Shown piece after piece: positions 51,942 through 60,961 of a stretch of 64,000 nt of DNA. The stretch is from the NCBI GenBank assembly GCA_947652605.1, contig OX393579.1, positions 62,001 to 126,000 of the forward strand, read 5' to 3'. The position numbers and the translations under genes are program-made. Below the pieces are notes generated by a model, which was not told the origin of the DNA, did not search any database, and saw nothing but the letters and a program-made list of their open reading frames with translations. Origin of the DNA: Elmis aenea. Taxonomy: Eukaryota > Arthropoda > Insecta > Coleoptera > Elmidae. How positions within the stretch are numbered: the first letter of the stretch is position 1; each line of letters begins with the position of its first letter.

Positions 51942-53520
51942 CTCAGGAAAAAAAAGTTTGCTTAACTTCGAAACGAAAAAAAAGTGCGAGTCCTAAACGC
52001 ACTTAGTGCGCGACACGGCCGACATAATTCTGTTGTGTAACTGTTGTTGTACCGTGCGGTCTGCAATTTTAACTATCATTATGTAAATGAAATTCTCCAT
52101 TAGAAAGTGAGACGTCGTTCCACAAAAAAAAAAAGCAACATCCCGTTGTACGCACAATGCAACGTGCGAATTGGAAAACTTCAATCAATTTAAGTTGCGA
52201 GCTGATTGTTATTCAAATTTTTTAAGGGAGGACAAATGAATTGATTACATAAAAATACGCCCTCTCTAATTTAAACAACTTCAATACAAGTACTTCAATT
52301 ATTTGAGCGATTTATGTTTCAAAACTGGTTTATTTAAATAATTCTTCTTGGAAGTTTTTGTGTCTATTTCAAAAATATCTTGCTTATTCGATGCCAAACG
52401 CCAATACAAAGTAATGGAACAATAAAATTTATTTTTGTCTACTTTTATGATCTGTTAACTCAATAAAATACATAAAATCATTGTTTATAGGCTAGTAATT
52501 CGGTGCTTTTAAAATTTTTCTAAGCTTATAAAACGCAAAAAAGAGTTTTACGATAATAGTTAAAATAATACTACAGTGATTTGTACTTCACTTAGGATTT
52601 TTTACTTTTTGTAATCTACTGTTTTTAAGAATTGTTTTTCCTCTTGCAACCGAGTTGTCCACGATTTTTTAGAGGCTAGCACAAATACGGTACAATAGTA
52701 GATGTTAAAAGCATAAGGAAGTTATCGATTTTACTTGGGACAAAAAATGACACAATATTTTGTTGCATTCTATCAAACATGAAAAATATTAAAGTACTTT
52801 TGGAAACACACAATGAATTTTAAATAAAACCGAACTGACAACGAATTTTTAGCAACATTAACTGATATTACCCTCAAGATAATTCAAAATAAGACTCGCC
52901 CTGAATGGGTAGTCATTATTTACACAGGAAAATGCAATGATCACGCTAAAACCGTTTCCTCAACTTATTCTGTAGTCCTGTGGTGAAGACATTATAACTT
53001 TCAGAGGACAAATACATAGATAACTCACTGTCTTGAAATAATCTTGCAGTATAACACAAAGTTCCAAGAAACCCGACATGCAAGAGTTTGCAAAAAGACA
53101 ATTCCAGGCTTGCAAGACTATTTGTCAAAGCTTTTGGGGATGAAAATTTAGCTCTGTTTTACATATTACACAGTTGACCGAAATTCACAGCTAGAAAAAC
53201 GCTTTAAACTTTTGATTATTGAGGGTATAAGGTCATCCGGGTGTGTTTTATTTGAAACAGCCCCCAATATTTTATCTTCAATGATGTTGAAATTTTGCAA
53301 CACAAACCAAAATGTTCCACCGAGTTACATTTCCCATAAAAGTTTTTTTGCAACTAAAACTGTTACTGCACGAAACTATAAAAAGTGAATACAAAATCAT
53401 TTGCACATTTCCGTCCCCATTTTACGATTTTAGAAACATTCAGCTTTTTACGACGGATTTCCTTTAAGTGGTTACGTTATACAACAATAATAAAAATAAT
53501 ATATTGCTACTCTCCGCCAT
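51942..53520. other. CpG-richer flank, then AT-rich DNA
   Basis: Just upstream of the candidate exon (in its own sense) lies a short frame ending MSAVSRTKC. Joining it across a GTGCGT...CCTGAG intron of about 60 bases gives a stop, so no first exon is claimed. A palindromic CGCACTTAGTGCG lies near 52000-52012. Beyond 52200 the sequence is ordinary AT-rich DNA. Confidence 0.5.
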
Positions 53521-53750
53521 TTAACATTTTATAACACCGCTAATGTATTCCTGCAGAAATTTAACGGCGCGATTTCGCTCCTGCAAACAATTTCGCCAAC
53601 TTTTTTCTGAGGTCAATGTCCGACCTTTGGAAACACTTTCCACACACCACCAAACAATTGGAATCCGATCTTTCGGCACTAGAAAGTTTTTCTCCCTCAA
53701 GGCCACAAATATATTTAGACTACTAGGACACCAACGAATTATCTAGGACC
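53521..53750. other. Coding-like island, both strands open
   Basis: The + strand has an ATG-started frame (53543-53746, 67 codons) rich in arginine with IRSFGTRKFF, resembling a mitochondrial presequence. The - strand has a frame of over 70 codons ending at 53521 that contains VPKDRIPIVWWCVESVSKG and NRAVKFLQEYISG. The - product looks more like a folded protein; the + product has the proper start codon. No convincing donor or acceptor separates them, and no family is recognised. Confidence 0.3.
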
Positions 53751-54377
53751 TGGTATTTCCAGTCAAAACACAGGGAATTGAAACTGAACCCGGCTTGTAC
53801 ACTCAAAGGCCCGCCAAATTATCACGAGAAAAAAAAACACACGTGGCATTTCTATGCAGTTCATTTATATTCGCACCCACGCTCGGGTAATTGTCACATA
53901 TTTGCTTTTTGGCAAAAGATGCACGTTTAATTTGTTGGGTTTGTATGCAAGGTGGTAAGATACATTTTATTTGAAGTGTTGCAGTGCAATGCAAATTAAT
54001 ACGTCGCGCAACATACGAAACGATTCCACCAACAGATGTGACGAATCAATCTAAATTAAACGCATTAAGACTGGCTGCATGCACTTTCTATATTCAATTT
54101 AAATTGGAAATTTAATGCAACATTTTTAGCAGTAGCTAAAACGGTTATAAAATAAACCTAACTATAGATGGGCGCAAAGTTAGGAAGAAAATTAATATAA
54201 AAACAAGCTCTGTTAAAAAAAAATTCAAGATAGAAGCTAAGAAAATAATATTTGAGACATTCTAGATAAATTATTGTTGGTTGACAATGTCATTTTAAAT
54301 TTGTTGAAAAACCTAATTACCTCCAACGAGTTGTTAATTAATTTGTGCTACGATAGACACACATTTTCACCAAAGGC
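53751..54377. other. AT-rich non-coding stretch
   Basis: No gene is supported. This is the left flank of the 54.4-57.3 kb hAT insertion. Confidence 0.55.
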
Positions 54378-54399
54378 AACGCGACTAGTGATTGCAATT

Positions 54400-54471
54400 T
54401 ACCGGATTTTCTCATTACCGGTAATACCGAAAAAAAAAGTCCTATTACCGGTTTTACCGGTAATTACCGGG
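54400..54471. repeat. Left subterminal TTACCGGTAA array
   Basis: Within 72 bases next to the left end, TTACCGG occurs about five times, two of them as the full palindrome TTACCGGTAA. Clustered subterminal motifs are the usual transposase-binding sites of hAT elements; that role here is inferred. Confidence 0.7.
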
Positions 54472-54767
54472 AATACAAAAAAAAATGCTTTTCTAGTAAA
54501 TTCGAAAATTTCATGACTAAAATTTCAATTATTACATTATTAATTACATTTATTTTCGGAAAGAAAAAAAGACCATCAAAATTAAATTTTTATTTAAATA
54601 ACAAACATAAATAATAATTATTATATAAAACATAAAGTAAATTTCTTAAAAAAGTAAACAAATATATTCTCAAACAAAACATAATATAGGTTTACAGTTA
54701 CATTACTAAATATAAATTTCCTTAAAAAATAAAACATTTTCAATAAGACAAATAAATATAACATAGC

Positions 54768-55055
54768 TTAATAACACTTTAATAGTTCATTTTGTGTATT
54801 AAAATAGGCTCGCAAAAAACACAATTCGTTCAGACTTTCGTCGCTTAATCTGGATCTAATTTTTGTGCAGATTAGTCCTGCGGATGAAAATGCTCGTTCT
54901 GATGCGACGCTAGTTGGACGTATTGTCATCAAATACTTGTATACCAAATTTAAATATTTTCCTCGAACTTTTTCGTCAGCAAATGTTTTCATTTGTTTGC
55001 GCACAATTTTTCCTACGTCTTTTTCATCGTTCTTATTCTGGTCTCTATTTTGGCA
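54768..55055 (-). pseudogene. hAT transposase C-terminal (dimerisation) part, out of frame
   Basis: This - strand frame carries the hAT dimerisation signature: RPTSVASERAFSSAG, then RSRLSDESLNELCFLRAYF, ending LLKCY and a stop at 54768. It continues the protein of 55013-56746 but in another frame. The two frames overlap around 55013-55055, where the upstream frame degenerates (ETRIRTMKKT then stop) while this one reads through DEKDVGKIV. A single-base insertion or deletion explains the break; an intron is unlikely because there is no room for one. Confidence 0.85.
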
Positions 55056-56746
55056 TCAGATTTTTCCAGTATCATTAGGTGAAGTCTTTCCTTCATTGTT
55101 GGCAATCTCGACGGCACTTCTGGCTCATGTATTACATCAGCTTCCGCAGTTTCTTCATCAGAATTTTTGTCTCTAAAATTTGTATTTGTTTCATTTATGT
55201 TAAAGCGTTCTGCTATTTCAATAATTAATTTTGTAATGGCTGTTTTAGATGTTGTATTAAATATATTGTATTCATCTTCGTTTTGGGTATCATCGGGATT
55301 ATGAAGGAATTGGAGTACGTCAGAATAATTAGTCCTTCTTTCTCTTATACGCATAATTAGTTCGTCCTTAAGTTCACTACACAATGTGCATAGCGAGCTA
55401 TCTTGTTTTGATATTTCATCTAACATAAACTTTAATGTAACATCTGCACTAAATAGATTTGCATCCTCACAACAAAGTGTCTCTACTGCAATTTTTACTG
55501 GTTGAAGAGCAGATATCAAATTATACAATAAATCTAATTCGTTCAGTGTGAAGTTAAAATCAACTTTTAAATCAATAAGACTCTTTCTGATACAGTCTCG
55601 AAGTTCGTAAAACCGCTCGAACATATCAAGCAAACTGTTCCACCTTGTTTTTGAGTCAAGAATCAACGATTTACATTTACCAAATTTTTCAGTAACATGT
55701 TTTTGTAGTACTGCATCATTTTTTGTAGGAGATTTTCTAAACATTTTGACGACTTTTCGAATCTTGCTAATTAATGTACTTAGATTGGGAGGCATTAAAT
55801 TATTGACACAGGATTCGTTATTTATTACTTGTATTCCACCAGTTTCCTCATCCTCATAATCATCATCGTCCTCATCCTCACCGATGGAGTCTGTGGTAAT
55901 ATCATAATCCTCTTCTTCTTCCATAATTGCTGCTGGTGGTGATTCAGCTTTTCTATATAGAACTTTTATAACCGCCAATTGAATTCCGTGGGCAAAGCAC
56001 AGCTGATGAATGATATGTAAAAGATTACCAAATTTTTTCATTACGCTTGCTCCATCTGTTGTGGCACCAACCAAGTCTTCATACTCGAGGCCGAATTTTG
56101 CCAATTTAGATTCAAGAATGTCCCGGCAATCTTCTGCTGTCATTGTTCCATGAGCTCTGGCAAGACCAAGATTCCAAAACTGATTATTTCCATGTACGTT
56201 AATATTAACGTATCGACGATTTCTAGTTGACGTCCACTCGTCCAAAGTAATACTAAATCTGGATGCATTGCCTTTTAAAGTCAACATTTCTTCTGTAACT
56301 TGTTTGCGAATTGTTTTTGCAAAATCGAGCACTATATTTCGAACTGTATTTGGAGACTTTGGGATATTTATATAGCCTTTAGATTTTAGGAGACTTCGAA
56401 TATCGTAGGATGTACAAATTTTTACAAATGGTAGACCATCCCTAGCTATCATGCGGGAAATAACAGCTGGCAAAGATTCATCTACTGTTTTTTTAAAGTA
56501 TGTCGTTATTTTTCCGCACACAGCAGTATCTGATTTGTTAACTAAACTTGCTGTTTCACAATTATCGCTGTCTTTTTTTAACAAGTTTATTTTGTGAATG
56601 CTTTTTAAGTGAGAATGTAGGCCACTTGTACTTCCTCCAACTGATTTGATCCGTTTCCTACACTCTTGGATTTGACATATTCCAAAATCCTTATTTTGTT
56701 CAAAATATCTCCAAGGAGACACTTTCTTTTTATTCGTATTTTCCAT
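55013..56746 (-). CDS. hAT transposase with BED zinc finger
   Basis: The 577-residue frame starts at an ATG and covers most of a hAT transposase, the nuclear DNA-cutting and joining enzyme. Residues about 10-52 form a BED-type finger (W12; C24, C29, H46, H51), which binds DNA. The RNase H-like core follows: first catalytic aspartate in ITLDEWTS (D169), second in ATTDGASVM (D231), then the conserved CFAHGIQLAV (C250, H253), which normally precedes the inserted helical domain. That domain holds an acidic stretch (about 276-299) and the TRWNS motif. The third catalytic residue should lie near the C-terminal part. The frame ends early because of a one-base shift, and the dimerisation domain sits in the next frame (54768-55055). 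Summed length of about 660 residues is normal for hAT. Confidence 0.93.
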   Translation of the reverse strand: MENTNKKKVSPWRYFEQNKDFGICQIQECRKRIKSVGGSTSGLHSHLKSIHKINLLKKDSDNCETASLVNKSDTAVCGKITTYFKKTVDESLPAVISRMIARDGLPFVKICTSYDIRSLLKSKGYINIPKSPNTVRNIVLDFAKTIRKQVTEEMLTLKGNASRFSITLDEWTSTRNRRYVNINVHGNNQFWNLGLARAHGTMTAEDCRDILESKLAKFGLEYEDLVGATTDGASVMKKFGNLLHIIHQLCFAHGIQLAVIKVLYRKAESPPAAIMEEEEDYDITTDSIGEDEDDDDYEDEETGGIQVINNESCVNNLMPPNLSTLISKIRKVVKMFRKSPTKNDAVLQKHVTEKFGKCKSLILDSKTRWNSLLDMFERFYELRDCIRKSLIDLKVDFNFTLNELDLLYNLISALQPVKIAVETLCCEDANLFSADVTLKFMLDEISKQDSSLCTLCSELKDELIMRIRERRTNYSDVLQFLHNPDDTQNEDEYNIFNTTSKTAITKLIIEIAERFNINETNTNFRDKNSDEETAEADVIHEPEVPSRLPTMKERLHLMILEKSDAKIETRIRTMKKT

Positions 56747-56921
56747 TTAAGAAGCCCTAAGTAAAATATTAATTTATCATTTAGGTAATTTACCAAATTT
56801 GAAATTCTTACCTTTCACAATTTTAGGTTAGGCACAACAAAACGTTCGGTATTTAAATTTGTTAGGTTACACGTGTAAGTTTCGACGAGCCTACTGACGT
56901 ACTGAACTGACATAATCCATA

Positions 56922-57063
56922 ATGGTGCCTGTACACCTGAGAGTAAAGTACTCTCGAGAGTAGCGTCGCCAAGGATACAGCCCCTGAGAGTAACTCGCGA
57001 TTGGCTGTATCCTTGGCGACGCTACTCTCGAGAGTACTTTACTCTCAGGTGTACAGGCACCAT
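56922..57063. repeat. Perfect palindrome, 61-bp arms, 20-bp loop
   Basis: Arms 56922-56982 and 57003-57063 are exact reverse complements, starting ATGGTGCCTGTACACC. Each arm also contains the internal palindrome CTCTCGAGAG. The loop (56983-57002) begins CCTGAGAG, echoing the CCTGAGAG inside the arm. The structure lies 176 bases upstream of the transposase ATG, so it would be in its promoter or leader. It is GC-richer than the host element, which suggests a separate nested foldback insertion; no clear target duplication is visible beyond AT/TA. Confidence 0.9.
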
Positions 57064-57205
57064 AAGATCGACGCGACACGCGACGCTTGCAGTCCGCTGC
57101 AGATGGCAGAAAGAGACGCAGTATCAATATTATCAAACTAGTTTTAAGTTTGCGAATCCTGTGCCTTTGTTTTTTGTTTTTTAAATTAAAAATAGTATTT
57201 CGGAA

Positions 57206-57296
57206 TTACCGGTAATTTATCCTCTTATTACCGGTAATACCGTAAATCGATATTTGCACCGTTACCGGCATTACCGGTAACGGTGTTACCGGTAAT
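57206..57296. repeat. Right subterminal TTACCGGTAA array
   Basis: TTACCGG/CCGGTAA recurs about five times in 91 bases next to the right end, with full palindromes at several positions. It mirrors the left array and probably marks transposase-binding sites. Confidence 0.7.
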
Positions 57297-57314
57297 GCAA
57301 TCCCTAAACGCGAC

Positions 57315-59219
57315 ACAAAAGCTAAAAATAATGGAAATTAACATCATGTTGACATAATAATGTAAATTAAAAATATTTAGCTGTTTATTATTATATCTAT
57401 TAAATAACCCGCACGGTATTGCGCCCGGCTTTCTTTGTTCGTTACATAATTTTATCTCGATGAAAATATAATGACACAATTATGTAGGTACATTAAAGGT
57501 TAAAAGAATATTAAATTAACATCAAAGCTACATACGTGGGGGTCATAAACTGCAAAAAGTTGGCAAATTACAAAAACTTCTCTCATTTACCCTAAATGTT
57601 TTTAATTTCGCCATTAATATTTACTAAACCCTCACAACTAGTTTATTATCTCGGACGAGGGAGGGATAATTTGTATAATTAGACACAATCGAATTCACAT
57701 GTTTTAAGCCAAATTTGAGCGATTATTTTCACAATCACAAAGTGTCTGCTAGCATTAAAAGTTCAAGTAAGTATTACAATTTTGTTAGTAACCACCATTA
57801 ATGTTAAATAAATGCTTGAAAAGTGATTCTATTATCAGAACAAATACGCCCAACTAAAGAGCACTTATCCTTTTTTACGAAGAATCTCTTGAAGAAATTC
57901 TACATCAGTTTGAAGACTTCTTCCCTTAGATAGCAATCTTATTCAATGAAAAATAAGATTACCACTGAAATTTTAACATAGCTCAAAATAAACGAGTTTA
58001 TAACACAATCTAAAACAATCTAAAATCTACCTAGAAATTTTATTTACCCAGTTTTTGACTAGACAAATATGTACGCCATTATCAAAGACGTTTTTCGTCA
58101 ACACTTGTAACACTAAAACTTTTTATGGCAACATAGATTAAGATAAGACGCAGAATGTCTTTATATTATGTCAGATATAATTAATAGAAATTACCAACTG
58201 CTAAACGCTTCTTCCATACATTGTACAGTGAACGTGTACGATCCAAAACGCTTAACATACTATGTAGCAGGTGTAGCTAATATAAATAATAGTAATTTAA
58301 AAAGATTTTAGCTCCCGGATTAAAGAAGACACAGTCAAATAGTTTTGGCTGGATTACTAAACTTTTGCACTCGGAAATGTCTCTAACCCATTGATCTATT
58401 AAAATTTTCTTTAAAACAATATTAATTTTAGTTAAGCTCGCCTAAATATTAGTACACACACAAAACTTTAAAGTTTCTGATTAAACATTACATTAAACAA
58501 TTATTTCTTGAGACACAATTTTTCACAACGTTAGTTAATACAACAACAATAAAACATTATTAACATAACATACATTACAACAAATTTGGGAATACATTCA
58601 TATTCGATATACTTTTTAATCCATGCCTTAGCAGCAACTTGAAGTAAGAAAATTCTTTTGTAACACTTGAGAAAATCTGCAATAATTGTGGTCTTGTTAG
58701 AAGAAGAAAAATCATACAATAACAGCTAAAAGCTGTATTAAGTTCATGAGACGTGCAGTAACAACTAAAAATTTAACGTCTATGAAACAATTGGCGCTCA
58801 CCATCATGCTTATTAAATTCAGCCTCGAAGTAAATTTAAGATTAACACATCTCCATTTATTTTAAAAATACGTGATAAACAGAAAGAGTGCAACATAATT
58901 ATCCTAGCAGGCATGTGTTAGGAAAATAAAATCAAAAAATTGTATAGGAAATTGTCTTGTCGCCAAAATATAAACGTCTAAAGAAAGGATTAACGGTTGA
59001 TAATTTTATTACGTTATAGGGATTAAGTAGCTATTTTTAATCTAGCTCACTCGTGTTTTCATGAGTTGTTTTCGCAGAGTTATTATCAAAGATAGAAAGA
59101 ACCCTTGAAATTAGTTTTGCACTTTGAAAAACGAAAAGTGATTTTTAATTCGGTTTATTTGTACGACATTATTAAATGAATGACTAAAATAAGCAACCTT
59201 ACTCGTCTTAACAGCATAC
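57315..59219. other. AT-rich DNA with one MITE-like copy
   Basis: No gene is supported. The only recognisable item is copy 4 of the MITE-like family at 57845-57945. Confidence 0.55.
57845..57945 (+). repeat. MITE-like family, copy 4
   Basis: The segment aligns with 28832-28938: AACTAAA, TTTTTACGAAGAATCTCTTG, AGAAATTCTACATCAGTTTG and GCAATCTTATTCAAT match the corresponding landmarks with scattered changes. Coding-like frames through it (SLEEILHQFEDF) are short. Confidence 0.5.
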
Positions 59220-59446
59220 ATGCCCGGTTTCTCCGACACATCTTAAGATCTAGCTGAATCTTAAGTTCGCCTTAACGGTATAAAGTGTTGCACCAAGCAA
59301 TTTTAAGAACATATTCGACTTGAGCTGAGCTCACATCTTGAGTCGCTGTTTACTAGAACTTGAGCTGGAGTACATAACCTAAAATTATCTTGTATTTGCT
59401 TTTTTTGTAGTTAAATGTTTGTTCAAATTGTGGTTTAAGTTTAAAT

Positions 59447-59624
59447 ATGGATATTGACTTTATAAATATGATAGATGATGACTTGTACGACCCTGTAATT
59501 TCTCGAAGGCGATTTGTTCGCGCAAATCCATTTACGGATTTCGAATACGATCGATTTTATGCGTTTTCGCCTCACAAAAGAGACAGTTATTGTGATCTTA
59601 GATCAAATTGAGCCTCAATTGGAG
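59447..59624 (+). pseudogene. Harbinger-type transposase N-terminal fragment
   Basis: From ATG at 59447 the frame reads an acidic start (DIDFINMIDDDLYDP), then RRRFVRANPFTDFEYD. After a one-base shift near 59548 it continues as MRFRLTKETVIVILDQIEPQ. The order acidic leader, R-x-NPF, then RFRL-x-KET and IEPQL is that of HARBI1-like PIF/Harbinger nucleases. The DDE catalytic residues lie further on in intact proteins and are missing here. The frame stops being recognisable exactly at the foldback junction, 59625. Confidence 0.75.
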
Positions 59625-60558
59625 TATACAGGGTGTTTGAAATTCGAGTTTAAGCATGGGGATCTCGCGTATTATAATAGCTCGAGTATAGGTTTAAAAT
59701 TGGCAAAGTTGCTAAATTTGGTGCTCATTAATAATCCAAAGAGAAATTGGAAATATCTCAAACAGTATCCGAGAAAATTAGGAAAAACTGGAAAATACGA
59801 TTTTTAAAAATCGTTTATAACTCCTTTGGAGTTTGAAATATTTTAAATGTGTAAAAAAGTTGCCCAAGCAACTTTTTAAGCCGAATCGGATGGTGGTCAC
59901 AAATTTTTCCTAGGTCGATTCGTTTTTGTTTTAGACAACCAACTTTGTTTTTTTCTGATGGGCAGCATATCGCGTTTTTCTTCGTTATTAAAGTTCATTT
60001 TTACGACTAACAGGCCTTTAAAACTTTTAGATTGTTGATCGGTTGTCATGGAAACAACATAAACTACAATGACCGGCCAACCTGATTTATAATGGTTGTT
60101 GTTTAAAACGTATTTTTTGAAATTTGACAATGAAAGAAAAAGTAAAATACCATGTGTGATACATCAATGGATTTAGAAAAATAAATGCTATTTGATAATG
60201 TAAATAGCAAAACTTGCGCCCATAAGCAAAAACAAAGTTGGTTTGTCATAAAACAAAAACGAATCGATCCAAGAAAAATTTGTGACTACCATCCGATTCG
60301 GCTTAAAAAGTTGCTTCGGCAATGTTTTTACACATTTGAAATATTTCATACTCCAAAGGAGTTATAAACGATTTTCAAAAATCGTATTTTCTAGTTTTTC
60401 CTAATTTTCTCGGGCACGGTTTGAGATATTTCCAATTTCTCTTTGGATTATTAATGAGCACCAAATTTAGCAACTTTGCCAAATTTAAACCTATACTCTA
60501 GCTATTATAATAAGCGAGAACCCCATGCTTAAACTCGAATTTCAAACACCCTGTATAC
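59625..60558. mobile_element. Foldback element, TATACAGGGTG termini, nested
   Basis: It begins TATACAGGGTGTTTGAAATT and ends in the inverted form. Arms of about 325 bases (59625-59950 and 60232-60558) pair through CGAGTTTAAGCATGGGG, GAGCACCAAATTTAG-type segments, the self-mirrored GATTTTTAAAAATCG and AACTCCTTTGGAGT palindromes, and CCGAATCGGATGGTGGTCAC. A loop of about 280 bases separates them. It shares only its terminal TATACAGGGTG with the 3.5-kb foldback; the arms differ. It lies within the Harbinger remnant and so inserted after it. Confidence 0.85.
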
Positions 60559-60961
60559 ATAATCTATTTATTTATTTTCTTCTACCAAGCTAACTAATAA
60601 TTGTTTTTCCTCCATGGTATAATTTATTCTTTTTTTTTCGCCATTTCAACACAAAATAAAATAATAAACACCGAACTGTAACTTTATATGTGACTAACAG
60701 CTGATAGCAACAACAAGATGTCACAGGGAGCCGTTTTAACAGCTGTGATGTAAATGGCCAATGAAAATTAGCCATTTCAATCTGCCGCTAAAATGTGCCG
60801 ACTTCTTGCAACGTTGCCAAACCGAGTTCTAACTTAGCTGAGATGTCTAACAGATTCCGGAATATGTTTTCTGTGCAACGCATTTGTATCTTGAGACGGT
60901 CTTAAATATAAGGCGGGCTTATATAAGTTCGATCTTGAGATGTGTCGGAGAAACCGGGCAT

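Larger units (their letters stand above)
54386..57306 (-). mobile_element. Near-complete hAT transposon with 8-bp target duplication
   Basis: Terminal inverted repeats TAGTGATTGCA (left) and TAGGGATTGCA (right, inverted) are flanked by the identical octamer AACGCGAC (54378-54385 and 57307-57314). At 2921 bp with one transposase gene it has the size of an autonomous hAT. Both ends carry arrays of TTACCGGTAA palindromes (54400-54471, 57206-57296). The transposase lies on the - strand and its promoter side (56747-57306) contains a 61-bp-arm perfect palindrome. The matching duplication indicates a fairly young insertion; a frame break near the transposase C terminus suggests this copy is no longer functional. 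Confidence 0.93.
59220..60961 (+). mobile_element. PIF/Harbinger remnant, split by a foldback
   Basis: The ends carry a near-perfect 31-base inverted repeat starting ATGCCCGGTTTCTCCGACAC (59220-59250 and 60931-60961). Next to them, further CTTAAG/CTTGAG motifs recur on both sides. Inside lies the N-terminal part of a Harbinger-type transposase (59447-59624), cut short where a 934-bp TATACAGGG foldback begins. No downstream catalytic part remains, so the element is internally deleted as well as interrupted. The expected 3-bp target duplication is not clear (ACA against TCA outside TGCCC). Confidence 0.75.

Noticed and set aside
52000..52184. First exon joined to 51941 by a 60-base intron
   Set aside because: Joining at GTGCGT puts a stop shortly after the junction in the frame starting at the ATG, and the required frame ends in TAA.
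54865..55176. 103-codon + strand frame
   Set aside because: It is antisense to the hAT transposase C-terminal region.
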